Shown here: one piece after another, positions 7,511 to 16,508 of the stretch
How the letters are laid out: the number at the start of each line of letters is the position of its first letter
How positions within the stretch are numbered: the stretch's first letter is position 1
Source: an uncultured Lachnospiraceae bacterium
Lineage (GTDB): Bacteria > Bacillota > Clostridia > Lachnospirales > Lachnospiraceae
Length of the DNA stretch: 64,000 nt
NCBI GenBank assembly: GCA_910585205.1
Contig: CAJUCC010000047.1
Coordinates: forward strand, 1-64,000
Direction: 5' to 3'
Notes under the pieces: generated by a model
Seen by the model: only the letters and a program-made list of their open reading frames with translations
The model's database searches: none
Told to the model about the DNA's origin: nothing
Translations under genes and position numbers: made by a program

Positions 7511-9429
7511 GTTTGTCTGTCATATTCTGTATATCGCCCTTTGGTATCCCTTTTTACAATATAAAGCGCTTCGTCTGCGTTGTGCAGCAGTTCCGCCAGG
7601 CTGCTTTCGGGATCTCTTGTCCAGGCAAAACCGCCGGAGGCGCCGATTGTCAGATTTTGGGTGTCGGATACGGTGACTCTGCTCCGGGCGAGCGCCTCAT
7701 AGAACCGGTCCAGAAGATCGTACAATTCGGCCTTTTCGCTGCAGCCGTGCAGCAGCATACAGAATTCGTCTCCCGAACGTCTGGCGGACAGAACATGTTC
7801 CGGGGGCATGGATGCCATCAGGGCGGAAAAACATTGGAGATAACGGTCGCCGGTATCATGGCCGTATGTGTCGTTGATGGATTTAAAATGATCCAGATCG
7901 AGCATGACAACGGCACAAATATTGCCGGCGGGCATTTTATGCAGGAGATCTTCCGCCAGCTGCTTAAAATAGCCGAACCGATACAGCCCGGTCAGTGCAT
8001 CATGGGTATTTTCATAATGCATCTGCCGTTTTTGTCTGATGTCTTTTGTCACATCGAGGATAATACCGAGACGGCTTTCGGATGATCCCGACATATGGAT
8101 GCGGATGTACCGGGAAGACCCGATCCGATAAATATCGTCCTCGCCTTCGATGGGGGTCTCTGTGATTGCGCGGATATAGCGGTCAAAGCGGTCGGCGTCC
8201 TGATAGAGAGCGGCGGCTTCCTGCACGGGGAGATCGAGCAGCGTACAGAGACCGGAGGTGGCAAATACATGAGTTCCGCCATGTTTATATTCGAAAGCGG
8301 CCAGCGGGATACCGCTGATTTCGATAATGGCAGAAATGCGGTCGGAAAGACTGACAATACTTGTCACCATCGTATTGATTCCCTGGCTGAGCGCCTCGAA
8401 TTCCGGGTTCCCGCCTACGGATACTTTGGTATCGAGACTGCCGTTGGTGATTCTGCCCAAATCTTCTATAATATGGTGGATGCCGCTGATGACTTTCTGT
8501 CTGACGAGCCAGTTCAGCAGAAGAATCACGGCCAGTCCGATGGAGAGCATATAAAACAGGCTTTCCAGAAAACTTCCCCACAGCTTTTGCAGGAGTATGC
8601 GCTGCGGCAGCGCCGCGCACAGCAGAACGTCGCCATACTGCCGGCTTACCACATACATCATATTGCCGTCGGTTCCCGGCAGGTAAGAACCTTTTGCACA
8701 GCGATCCAGGGATGCGAGACGGTAGCATTCCGCGTCAAAGTTTCTGGCGGTGCCGCCGGAGTGCCCAAGGATCTCTCCGGTGGAAGCGTCGACGACATAC
8801 AGTTCTTCTTCCCTGTCTGTGGGAAAGCGGGAAAAAATATAGTCATAGGTGTTGCGGGATTGTGCCTCCAGTTGTCTGATCGGCTGCAATCCTACCTGAA
8901 CGACGCCTTTTTCGCCTTTGCGGGCCACGCCGATATATTTCATGATTTTATTTTCCGCGGCATTGGGCTGCGTTTCCTGGATTAGAAAGGCGTCCGGGTC
9001 ATCGCTTTCGAGGATGGCGAGAAAAGCCCGCGTCTGTTTATGATCTGCCATGTCGATGCCGACATACTGGGAGACAGATCCCGCTGCGATGATACCGTTT
9101 TCGTCGATCACATGGAGTTCATCCACATTGAGCAGGTCTGCCAGATATTGCATTTCGGATACGTTCAGGGATACTTCCTGCTGGTGGTCCAGCACATAGG
9201 CAGCCGCCCGTGCTCTGGTCAGATAGTCCTCATCCAGACTTTCATTGAGCAGGCGCAGTTCCATGCTGTTATTTTCCAGCGTGTGTATCATTTGATCCGT
9301 TTTGATATAGAAGGTATCGTATTGACGGGATTCCAGTGTGTGCAGATTAATCAGAAAATTCAGGAAAAGAATCAGGGAAATGGCAGCAGTCAGAATGATA
9401 ATGATATATTTGGTAAATGTTTTCTGCAT
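7507..9429 (-). CDS. Membrane sensor diguanylate cyclase (Cache-HAMP-PAS-like-GGDEF)
   Basis: The 640-residue protein should make cyclic di-GMP in response to an external signal. A transmembrane helix (about 8-28) is followed by an extracellular Cache-like sensor region (to about 280), a second helix (about 285-310), a HAMP linker (about 310-365), a PAS-like segment (about 365-470) and a C-terminal GGDEF domain (about 475-635) starting DALTGLYRFGYF. The active loop reads RRSGDEF, an accepted SGDEF variant, and the metal/substrate motif DLDHFKSINDTYGH is intact. I see no RxxD inhibitory site just upstream of the loop. The gene lies between the Agr-like kinase and the RelB-like gene with its own promoter. 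No c-di-GMP effector or riboswitch is visible in the window. Confidence 0.88.
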   Translation of the reverse strand: MQKTFTKYIIIILTAAISLILFLNFLINLHTLESRQYDTFYIKTDQMIHTLENNSMELRLLNESLDEDYLTRARAAAYVLDHQQEVSLNVSEMQYLADLLNVDELHVIDENGIIAAGSVSQYVGIDMADHKQTRAFLAILESDDPDAFLIQETQPNAAENKIMKYIGVARKGEKGVVQVGLQPIRQLEAQSRNTYDYIFSRFPTDREEELYVVDASTGEILGHSGGTARNFDAECYRLASLDRCAKGSYLPGTDGNMMYVVSRQYGDVLLCAALPQRILLQKLWGSFLESLFYMLSIGLAVILLLNWLVRQKVISGIHHIIEDLGRITNGSLDTKVSVGGNPEFEALSQGINTMVTSIVSLSDRISAIIEISGIPLAAFEYKHGGTHVFATSGLCTLLDLPVQEAAALYQDADRFDRYIRAITETPIEGEDDIYRIGSSRYIRIHMSGSSESRLGIILDVTKDIRQKRQMHYENTHDALTGLYRFGYFKQLAEDLLHKMPAGNICAVVMLDLDHFKSINDTYGHDTGDRYLQCFSALMASMPPEHVLSARRSGDEFCMLLHGCSEKAELYDLLDRFYEALARSRVTVSDTQNLTIGASGGFAWTRDPESSLAELLHNADEALYIVKRDTKGRYTEYDRQT

Positions 9430-9521
9430 ATCGTTGTTCGCTTTCGTTGTTCAGCCGTCAGATTGCCAGAAGCCTTGATTTACAGTTACAATGACGCCGC
9501 TGAAACGGGGCACAAGAAACT

Positions 9522-9551
9522 ACTATACACTATTATATCTCTTTTGTGCAA
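9522..9551 (-). promoter_or_regulatory. Probable promoter of the diguanylate cyclase gene
   Basis: On the minus strand TTGCAC (9551-9546) and TATAGT (9527-9522) are spaced by 18 bases, about 95 bases ahead of the start codon. A second TATAAT lies inside the spacer without a good -35 partner. Confidence 0.5.
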
Positions 9552-9576
9552 GGTCTGCATTCCCGGTTTTTCGCAA

Positions 9577-10872
9577 TTATACCTGAAATTTCGCAAACAG
9601 TACGATCAGAAAAACGCCGTTTTCGCACAGACAGTTGATATTGCCGCCGATTTTATCCGCAAATGCCGAGATACTCTGCATTCCGAGTCCATGGTTTCTG
9701 CCCTTTTGACTTTTCGGAAGTCCGGTAACGGGATCAAACCGAATTTCGTTTTCATACCGGTTTTCCATACGGACGAGCAGGTGATCCGTTTCACAGCGGA
9801 TGGTAACATCCACATACCGCTTTTCTTTTTCAAAATCTCTGATACAGAGAAAGGCATTTTCGAAAAGATTGGCGATGACGGAAGCAAATTCGTAGTCATT
9901 GACCGGAAGTTCCCTGGGAAGTATTATATCCGGGTGCACGGTGATGCCGAGCGCGGACGCACGTTCCATGACCTGGGTGAGGATGGAATTGAGGACAATA
10001 TTGTGACAGTATTTCGGAACTTTGTTTTCTTCGGTTACTTCATGGATATGCAGTGTGATTTTGCGGATTTCGTCATATTCTCCCTGTGTGAGCAAAGCGT
10101 CAATCATACTGGAATAATGGCGCATATCATGCCGCAGAATCCGCAGATTGCGTTCGGACCGCTCGACGAGATGATACTGGCTCTCCAGACCCTTGATATA
10201 AGATTCGAAGAGCACGTTTTTCCAGTAAATATCGGCACTGGCGGATTCGCTTTCGACATAGCGCAGGGTGATGATATAGGATACAAACATTGTAATGATA
10301 AAAATAACGGTTCCGATGATATTGGCCGGATTGTCATACAGTGAATGCGGAAAAAAGGCAAGAAAGGAAAAGCCGGTGTAAAAAAATACCGGAATCAGAC
10401 ACAGCTCCCACCAGTTCCGCGCTTCGTCCCTTTCGCACCATGCGAGACAGAGCGTCCGGATTCTGTGATATAAGATCAGGAGGATGACCAGATGGACAAC
10501 GAAACTGCCGGCCAGGGAAAGCGGAATATTGCCTGTGCAGATATGAATGACGATGGCGGTAATGGTTCCGGCGATCACGTAGTTGGAGGCGGTCAGCGCC
10601 ATATACAGAGCCTTGCTGTCCCGTTTCCGGGAAATGAAAATACCGGTGAACTGTACCACAATAATCTGCAGAAGCGTTACGATAATATAACATAAGCCAT
10701 ATCCGGAAAATATGTTCAGTTTCACACAATCGGAAGTTACCAGAAACAGATAGGCCAGAAAGCAGATGCCGGCTGTCATCATTTTCGAAAAACGGCGGGG
10801 AATGAAAAGACAAAAAAACAGCATCAGATAAAAATGACTGATCAGATATACGATATTCAGAAAATAATGCAT
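9577..10872 (-). CDS. Agr-like sensor histidine kinase (GHKL ATPase)
   Basis: The 431-residue kinase has about six to seven transmembrane helices in its first 220 residues, then a dimerisation segment with the phospho-accepting histidine in LRILRHDMRHYSS (about residue 246) and a C-terminal GHKL ATPase domain with the N-box NLFENAF and the G-box GLGMQSISAF. This is the AgrC/ComD/VirS layout, used to detect secreted peptides. It lies 9 bases downstream of the LytTR regulator gene and is cotranscribed with it. No agrB processing protease or agrD peptide gene is visible, so the ligand is unknown. Confidence 0.87.
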   Translation of the reverse strand: MHYFLNIVYLISHFYLMLFFCLFIPRRFSKMMTAGICFLAYLFLVTSDCVKLNIFSGYGLCYIIVTLLQIIVVQFTGIFISRKRDSKALYMALTASNYVIAGTITAIVIHICTGNIPLSLAGSFVVHLVILLILYHRIRTLCLAWCERDEARNWWELCLIPVFFYTGFSFLAFFPHSLYDNPANIIGTVIFIITMFVSYIITLRYVESESASADIYWKNVLFESYIKGLESQYHLVERSERNLRILRHDMRHYSSMIDALLTQGEYDEIRKITLHIHEVTEENKVPKYCHNIVLNSILTQVMERASALGITVHPDIILPRELPVNDYEFASVIANLFENAFLCIRDFEKEKRYVDVTIRCETDHLLVRMENRYENEIRFDPVTGLPKSQKGRNHGLGMQSISAFADKIGGNINCLCENGVFLIVLFAKFQV

Positions 10873-10881
10873 ATTGTTTTC

Positions 10882-11616
10882 CTACCTGTAGTGTTTTGCG
10901 AGATACAGAATGTAGTTTTTTCTTACGTCCGTCGTTCTTGTTTTACTGATCGGAATGACTTTTCCGCTTTCCATCACCATGTTGCTGCGGGTGAGCCGGT
11001 GTACATGGTTTACGTTGGCGAGAAAAGATTTATGCGTCCGGATAAAACCGTCATTACAAATCAGTTCACGGATCTCATCATCGAAAGACGTGCGGATGAT
11101 AATGCTTTGGATTGTGTTTCCGTCAGTCAGATGGACATCGAGCCTGCGTGCCGCATTTTCGATATATTCAATTTTGGGGTACGGTACGGAGATCAACCCG
11201 TCTCCGGTGCGGACCAGAAAAGCGGGTGCCTTAGCCGTCTGCGTATGGGACAGTGCATAGTCCATTGCTTCAAAAAAGTCTTTTTCTGCCACAGGTTTCA
11301 GGAGGTATCTGGCCGCATGAACATGATAAGCGTCCAGTGCGAAATCATCGGAGTGTGTGACATAGATAATTACGCTGTCACATCCTGTTTCGCGAAGATG
11401 CACGCCGATGTCGATCCCTGTCTTTTCTGACATAATCATGTCCAGAATATAAATATCTGCCAATATTCCGGCAGATATTTTATCATACAGCACAGTGGGA
11501 TCGGACAATGCTTCTGTGTGCAGGGCGGGAGTTTTGACAGTATCCCCGTATTTTTGCAAAAGGTTTTTTATTTCATTGAGATTTTCAGGATTGTCATCAC
11601 AGATTACGATTTTCAT
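10882..11616 (-). CDS. LytTR-family response regulator (AgrA-like)
   Basis: The 244-residue protein has an N-terminal receiver domain (1 to about 120; acidic pocket IVICDDNP and phospho-Asp in YILDMIM) and a C-terminal LytTR DNA-binding domain (about 145-240; ending IPISKTRTTDVRKNYILYL). It is the partner of the adjacent kinase and probably switches secreted or surface functions. The start is fixed by the family-typical MKIVICDDN. No Shine-Dalgarno sequence precedes it, and the -10 box ends only 9 bases before the ATG, so the message is probably leaderless or nearly so. Confidence 0.9.
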   Translation of the reverse strand: MKIVICDDNPENLNEIKNLLQKYGDTVKTPALHTEALSDPTVLYDKISAGILADIYILDMIMSEKTGIDIGVHLRETGCDSVIIYVTHSDDFALDAYHVHAARYLLKPVAEKDFFEAMDYALSHTQTAKAPAFLVRTGDGLISVPYPKIEYIENAARRLDVHLTDGNTIQSIIIRTSFDDEIRELICNDGFIRTHKSFLANVNHVHRLTRSNMVMESGKVIPISKTRTTDVRKNYILYLAKHYR

Positions 11617-11625
11617 ATGTTTCTT

Positions 11626-11654
11626 ATCATACTTGAAATTTGGCGGTTATGCAA
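11626..11654 (-). promoter_or_regulatory. Promoter of the Agr-like two-component operon, placed for a leaderless mRNA
   Basis: On the minus strand TTGCAT (11654-11649), a 17-base spacer and TATGAT (11631-11626) form a good sigma-A promoter. The start codon is at 11616-11614, so the predicted transcription start falls within a few bases of the ATG. Confidence 0.65.
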
Positions 11655-11770
11655 GAGGCGGGGGAGTAAAAACGGGAATAAATCTTATTTTCAGTCGGAA
11701 GTGTGGTCAAAGAAACGTTCTCCGGGCGGGAGGACAATCAGACAGGAACGGCGGGAGCGGGAAGCGGGCG

Positions 11771-11950
11771 TCAGGATTCTTCCCCGCACCGCCTTCGGTA
11801 AGCGTCGCGCTGCGCCGCATTCATATTGGCATATTCGACAAAACTGACGGAAAGCTCCGCAAGCGGACTGTCACAGCCGGGACAGACGGATTTATGGCCG
11901 TTCAGAATATGGATTCGGTCACAGTTTTTACAGTAATGCAGATACATCAT
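11771..11950 (-). CDS. Small zinc-ribbon protein
   Basis: A 59-residue frame starts at ATG 11950, 10 bases after AGGAGG, and begins MMYLHYCKNC. Cysteines at positions 7, 10, 23 and 26 (CxxC-x12-CPGC) form a classic four-cysteine zinc ribbon; the rest is a short, polar helical tail ending in RRRCGEES. Proteins of this type are often accessory nucleic-acid or protein-interaction modules; no specific function can be given. It is upstream of and on the same strand as the Agr-like regulator but separated from it by 154 bases containing that operon's promoter, and it is divergent from the large GH25 gene. Confidence 0.78.
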   Translation of the reverse strand: MMYLHYCKNCDRIHILNGHKSVCPGCDSPLAELSVSFVEYANMNAAQRDAYRRRCGEES

Positions 11951-12093
11951 GGAAAAGCCCTCCTGTCATTATTCTGTCACCTCTTTCGGCGTAAGTCAAT
12001 GGGAGGACCGCAGGTTTTGCACGACAAAAAGAGAGCGGAAACGGGGAAATTTGTCGAATATGTGTGGGAATTGGTGGAAAGGTTCGATTTTTC
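11951..12093. other. Divergent intergenic region before the GH25 promoter
   Basis: About 140 bases lie between the zinc-ribbon gene and the GH25 promoter. They contain a minus-strand TTGACT that may be a -35 box for the zinc-ribbon gene (its -10 is poor). I see no coding frame with a ribosome site and no further structure. Confidence 0.3.
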
Positions 12094-12122
12094 TTGAAGT
12101 ATTGTTTTTCTGATGGTATAAT
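12094..12122 (+). promoter_or_regulatory. Promoter of the polysaccharide locus with a palindrome over the -10 box
   Basis: TTGAAG (12094-12099) and TATAAT (12117-12122) have a 17-base spacer. The -10 box sits inside the perfect palindrome TGGTAT-A-ATACCA (12114-12126), which could be a repressor site. Downstream, ACAGAATTG (12126-12134) can pair with CAATTCTGT (12175-12183) in the 130-base leader. Confidence 0.75.
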
Positions 12123-12252
12123 ACCACAGAATTGTTAAATGACGGTTGATTGTGAGAAATACAAAGGAAGACAGCAATTCTGTATTCCCCGGGGGAACAG
12201 GAAATATATCGTTGCAACAGAAAAAGATCAGGGAGGAAAAGGGAAAACCGAT

Positions 12253-15200
12253 ATGAAAAAAGACTTTGAAAACGAGTTCGATTTCCTGGATGAACTGGAA
12301 ACCGACAGACGAACAAAAGCCAAAAAAGCAAAGTCTGCTTCGAAAAATACGGAAAAGAAGAAAACGATAAACAAAAGCGAGAGTAAGAGAAATACAGACG
12401 GCAAAAAGAGCGCGTCCGGCAAAAAGTCCGGCGCCGTGAAAGCGGCAAAAGTGAAAAAAGCAGCGATGTCCGGTGCGGCGTCTCTGCGGGCGCCGAAACG
12501 AAAGAAAAAAAGGAAAGAAAAAGACAATTTCCTGCTGACATTCTGGCAGGGACTGTGCGAGAGCGCATCGGAGATGAGCGCGGGCGACGGCATTGTGCTT
12601 TCAACGGGGATTCTCGTGCTGGTGCTGGCGATCGTAACCGGAAGCGTTTATGTGTCGGCCAAAACGGTGGACGGACAGGTGGCGGCATTTGCGGAAATCG
12701 GCGAGGATTTGGGAGAGGTCAGTGTGGCGGGTGAGAGCGGACTGATCGCCGTTGCCGACGCGCAGGTGGCCGCGATGAATGCGGAAATCGTGGAAGAGAG
12801 CGAGGAGACGCAGGAGAGTGAGGAAGATGCGGATGAGGATGTCGAAGACGAAATCCTCCTGAATCTGACTTCTGTTCAGAAGGACCTGAAGATTAAGTTT
12901 ATGAACCGTGCAGGCGGGAAGCTGATCTCCGGGATTCCGTTCCAGGCCAGTGTCAAAGGGCCGGACGGAAAAACGGTTACGTATACGGATGAAGACAAAG
13001 ACGGCATTATTTATAAGACGGATTTGACACCGGGCAGCTACGAAGTGGCGCTGGTGGAAATCGACGGCCTGGACGGCTTCCGATATTCCACTGATCCGGT
13101 TTCCATTAAGGTAAAAGATAAGATTGAATACAAGCAGATCGATGTGGCGGATGAGATCAAGACCGAAGCCCAGGTCAATGTGGCGGTGGAAGATACGGCG
13201 GTACAGGAAGCGGAAGTTGCTCCGGCGCTGAAAGATACCGTGGAATGGGTGGAATCGACAAAGACGCCGATCGGAAGCGACGGCGCCGAGGGCAGTGAGT
13301 ATGAGGAAGTGGATAAAAAAGACATTCCCGATCCGTCGCTTGCCACACGGGCAAGGAGCCGGTTCCGGGCGCTGTCCGCGATTGAAGGGGGAGATACCCT
13401 GACCGAAGGAAATACGGATAACCCGCCCGCGGAAGGCGGCGATAAGACCGAACCGGAAAAGCCGGACGATAACAAGACGGAACCGGAAAAGCCGGACGAT
13501 AATAAAAACGAAGAAAATAAGCCGGGTGACGGAAAGCCGGAAAAGCCGGATGAAAATAAGCCGGAAAAACCGGATAATTCGGGAGAAAACAAACCGGCGC
13601 CGGCGGCAAAAGTCACAAAGGTGACAATTTCCGGCGCGGCGGATATAGCGCCGGGCGGCTCGGTGACACTGAAGGCGGTTGTCGAAGGCGAAAATCTGGC
13701 AGACGGTGATAAGGGCGTCACGTTTTCCAGCAGTGATACCGGTGTGGCTGCGGTGGACGCGGCATCCGGCAAAGTGACGGGCGTTGCGCCGGGGACGGCG
13801 ACAATCACGGCGGTTTCCGCGAAAGACAGCAGCAAGAAAGCGGAGTGCCGGATTACCGTGACAAAGGGTGCCGTAACGGTTACGCTGAATCAGTCGGAAC
13901 TGACCCTGAAGACAGGCGGCACGGCGACGCTGACAGCCAGTGTATCAAGCGGCAGCGTTACATGGTCTTCCGATAACGATAAGATTGTCAAAGTGGAAAA
14001 CGGCAGTCTGACCGCAGTGGCGGAAGGCACGGCGACGGTCAGGGCACAGTCGACGGAAGACGCCCAAGTCAGCGCTTCCTGTAAAGTTACCGTGACAAAA
14101 GCGGATGCGCTGACCGTGAAACTGGATGCGGAAACGGCAAAAGTTTATACCGAAGATAAAAAAGAGCTGAAAGCGTCGGTCGAGAATGCTAACGGTGCGG
14201 TGACGTACACGTTTACGTCCGATAAGGCCGATATTGCCAAAGTCGAAGGCAAAAATGAGATCGGAACCGTGACGGGCGTTGCGGCAGGGGAGGCGGTCAT
14301 TACCGTAACGGCAAAGGATGCCGCGGGCGCCGTGGGAACGGCGACCTGTAAGGTGACGGTTACGCTGAACCCGAAGAAGGATGATGCGACCAAACTGAAG
14401 GACAAGGACGGCAATCAGCTGTATATCAAGAACAAAAAAGACGAATATGTGGAGGCCGTCCTGGCCGACTACTATAAAGCGGATAAATTTTATAAAAAGC
14501 AGGAAAATATACAGTATAAGTATACGGGATGGCAGACCATCGACGGCAGAACGTATTTTTACGATAAAAACGGCAATCCCGTGACCGGAGAGCAGATTAT
14601 CCAGGGTGCGAAATATGTGTTCGGAGACGACGGCGCGCTGGCAGTCAATTCCAGCTCGGGCATTATGGGGATTGACGTATCCAAATGGAATGGTACAATT
14701 GACTGGACAGCCGTGAAAAATTCCGGTGTCAACTATGTAATCATCCGCTGCGGATACCGGGGATCTTCCACCGGCGCGCTGATTCAGGATCCCAAATTCA
14801 AGGCCAATATTCAGGGCGCTTCCGCCGCCGGCATTAAAGTGGGCGTGTATTTCTTCACGCAGGCGGTCAATGAAGTGGAAGCCGTGGAGGAGGCCTCTAT
14901 GGTGCTGAATCTGATTAAAGGACATAAGCTGTCCTACCCGGTCTTTATCGACGTGGAATCGAGCGGCGGCCGTGCGGACGGTCTGGATAAAAATACGCGG
15001 ACGGCGGTTGTAAACGCTTTCTGCAAGACAATTCAGAACGGCGGTTATAAGGCCGGCATTTATGCCAATAAGACATGGTTTGAAAGCAAGATGAACACAT
15101 CCGCCCTGAGCGGTTATAAGATCTGGCTGGCACAGTATGCGGCGGCTCCCACATATAAGGCGACGCGGTATGACATGTGGCAGTACACATCGAAGGGAAG

Positions 15201-15255
15201 CGTAAGCGGCATTAAGGGAAATGTGGACATGAATCTCAGCTATCTGGCATATTAA
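12253..15255 (+). CDS. Membrane-anchored GH25 muramidase with Ig-like stalk and cell-wall repeats
   Basis: The product (1000 residues from ATG 12253) should cleave the MurNAc-GlcNAc bond of peptidoglycan outside the cell. Layout: basic Lys/Ser-rich cytoplasmic tail (1 to about 105), one transmembrane helix (about 113-136), acidic linker, Cna-B-like beta domain (about 209-295, containing DEDKDG), Glu/Pro/Lys repeat linker (about 394-451), three BIG2-like Ig domains (about 452-706), a choline-binding-type wall repeat (about 754-796, GWQTIDGRTYFYDKNGN) and a GH25 catalytic domain (about 804-1000) with GIDVSKWNG and the acidic pair in VFIDVESS. ATG 12253 is preferred over an upstream in-frame ATG at 12139 because AAAAGGGAAAA and GGGAGG precede it. 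It opens the dTDP-sugar gene cluster, suggesting coupled wall cutting and polymer attachment. Confidence 0.85.
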   Translation: MKKDFENEFDFLDELETDRRTKAKKAKSASKNTEKKKTINKSESKRNTDGKKSASGKKSGAVKAAKVKKAAMSGAASLRAPKRKKKRKEKDNFLLTFWQGLCESASEMSAGDGIVLSTGILVLVLAIVTGSVYVSAKTVDGQVAAFAEIGEDLGEVSVAGESGLIAVADAQVAAMNAEIVEESEETQESEEDADEDVEDEILLNLTSVQKDLKIKFMNRAGGKLISGIPFQASVKGPDGKTVTYTDEDKDGIIYKTDLTPGSYEVALVEIDGLDGFRYSTDPVSIKVKDKIEYKQIDVADEIKTEAQVNVAVEDTAVQEAEVAPALKDTVEWVESTKTPIGSDGAEGSEYEEVDKKDIPDPSLATRARSRFRALSAIEGGDTLTEGNTDNPPAEGGDKTEPEKPDDNKTEPEKPDDNKNEENKPGDGKPEKPDENKPEKPDNSGENKPAPAAKVTKVTISGAADIAPGGSVTLKAVVEGENLADGDKGVTFSSSDTGVAAVDAASGKVTGVAPGTATITAVSAKDSSKKAECRITVTKGAVTVTLNQSELTLKTGGTATLTASVSSGSVTWSSDNDKIVKVENGSLTAVAEGTATVRAQSTEDAQVSASCKVTVTKADALTVKLDAETAKVYTEDKKELKASVENANGAVTYTFTSDKADIAKVEGKNEIGTVTGVAAGEAVITVTAKDAAGAVGTATCKVTVTLNPKKDDATKLKDKDGNQLYIKNKKDEYVEAVLADYYKADKFYKKQENIQYKYTGWQTIDGRTYFYDKNGNPVTGEQIIQGAKYVFGDDGALAVNSSSGIMGIDVSKWNGTIDWTAVKNSGVNYVIIRCGYRGSSTGALIQDPKFKANIQGASAAGIKVGVYFFTQAVNEVEAVEEASMVLNLIKGHKLSYPVFIDVESSGGRADGLDKNTRTAVVNAFCKTIQNGGYKAGIYANKTWFESKMNTSALSGYKIWLAQYAAAPTYKATRYDMWQYTSKGSVSGIKGNVDMNLSYLAY

Positions 15256-15299
15256 AAGATATGTTGGGCATAACAAAAGAAAATGATATACGGGAGAAA

Positions 15300-15318
15300 G
15301 GGCGGAGACAATCCGCCC
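15300..15318 (+). repeat. Intercistronic hairpin between GH25 and rfbB
   Basis: GGGCGGA-GACAA-TCCGCCC is a perfect 7-bp stem with a 5-base loop. No T-run follows, so it is more likely a processing or stability element than a terminator. Confidence 0.5.
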
Positions 15319-15364
15319 TGTCCCGGATTGGCAGTGTTTTATGGCTGCAGGAAGGAAATGGAAC

Positions 15365-16447
15365 ATGAGGACATACCTGGTAACGGGCGGGGCCGGTTTT
15401 ATCGGTTCCAATTATATTCATTATATGTTCGGGAAGTATGACAACGAGATCCGTATTATCAATGTGGATGCGCTGACTTATGCGGGCAATCCCGAGAATT
15501 TACAGGAGGTGGAGGGCCGGGAGAATTATACCTTTGTCAGGGCCGACATCTGCGATAAAGAGGCGATTACCCGGATTTTTGCGGAAAATGATATTGACAG
15601 AGTGGTGCACTTTGCGGCGGAAAGCCACGTGGACAGAAGCATCAAAAGCCCGGAGGTATTCGTTCGCACGAACGTGCTCGGCACGGCGGTGATGCTGAAC
15701 TGTGCGCGGGAGGCATGGGAGCGTCCGGACGGGACATATCCGGAGGGAAAGCGGTTTTTACATGTGTCGACGGACGAGGTTTACGGTTCTCTGGAGGAGG
15801 ACGGCGGTTATTTCTATGAGACGACACCGTATGCGCCGCACAGTCCGTATTCCGCCAGCAAGGCATCGTCGGATATGCTGGTCAGGGCATATATGGACAC
15901 CTATCATTTTCCGGCCAATATTACGAACTGTTCGAATAATTACGGCCCGTATCAGTTCCCGGAAAAGCTGATTCCGCTTATTATCAACAATGCGCTGCAG
16001 GGGAAAAAGCTGCCGGTGTACGGCGACGGAAAGAATGTCCGCGACTGGCTGTATGTGGAAGACCATGCCAAAGCGATTGATATGGTACAGGAAAAAGGGC
16101 GGCTGTTTGAGACATATAACATAGGCGGCCACAATGAAAAGCAGAATATCGAGATCATCCATATCATTATCGAAACGCTGCAGGAAATGCTGGCGGCGGA
16201 TGATCCGCGCCGGGCGCTTGTCTCCCCCGATCTGATTACTTATGTGGAAGACCGGAAGGGACATGACAGACGGTATGCGATTGCGCCTGACAAGATCCGG
16301 GATGAGATCGGATGGGAGCCGGAGACAATGTTCCGGGAGGGCATCCGCCGGACAATCGGGTGGTACTTTGCACACGAGGACTGGATGAAAAACGTAACAA
16401 GCGGTGAATATCAGAAGTATTACGATGATATGTATCATGTAAAATAA
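15365..16447 (+). CDS. rfbB: dTDP-glucose 4,6-dehydratase
   Basis: The 360-residue short-chain dehydrogenase converts dTDP-glucose to dTDP-4-keto-6-deoxyglucose, the second step toward rhamnose and other deoxysugars. The NAD-binding motif GGAGFIG lies near residue 8, STDEVYG is the dehydratase active-site region, and YSASKASSD supplies the catalytic YxxxK. ATG 15365 is chosen for its spacing to GGAAGGA and the family start [14 protein letters not shown]; an in-frame ATG at 15341 lies too close behind no ribosome site. It is followed by rfbA 61 bases downstream. Confidence 0.96.
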   Translation: MRTYLVTGGAGFIGSNYIHYMFGKYDNEIRIINVDALTYAGNPENLQEVEGRENYTFVRADICDKEAITRIFAENDIDRVVHFAAESHVDRSIKSPEVFVRTNVLGTAVMLNCAREAWERPDGTYPEGKRFLHVSTDEVYGSLEEDGGYFYETTPYAPHSPYSASKASSDMLVRAYMDTYHFPANITNCSNNYGPYQFPEKLIPLIINNALQGKKLPVYGDGKNVRDWLYVEDHAKAIDMVQEKGRLFETYNIGGHNEKQNIEIIHIIIETLQEMLAADDPRRALVSPDLITYVEDRKGHDRRYAIAPDKIRDEIGWEPETMFREGIRRTIGWYFAHEDWMKNVTSGEYQKYYDDMYHVK

Positions 16448-16508
16448 AAGTCGCAAGGAGAAGGGTTATTTTGGTAAGCCTTCTTTCTGCACATCAGGAG
16501 GAAACAAT

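Noticed and set aside
13435..13610. Tandem DNA repeats in the Glu/Pro/Lys linker as a possible CRISPR-like or mobile repeat
   Set aside because: The repeats are in frame, coding for EKPDDNK-type units of a wall-protein linker; no spacers or cas genes are present.
13945..15411. Long open frame (488 codons) on the minus strand opposite the GH25 gene
   Set aside because: It lies antisense to a clearly coding GH25/BIG2 gene, has low-complexity His/Arg/Ile-rich composition, no ribosome site and no recognisable domain; it reflects codon bias of the sense gene.
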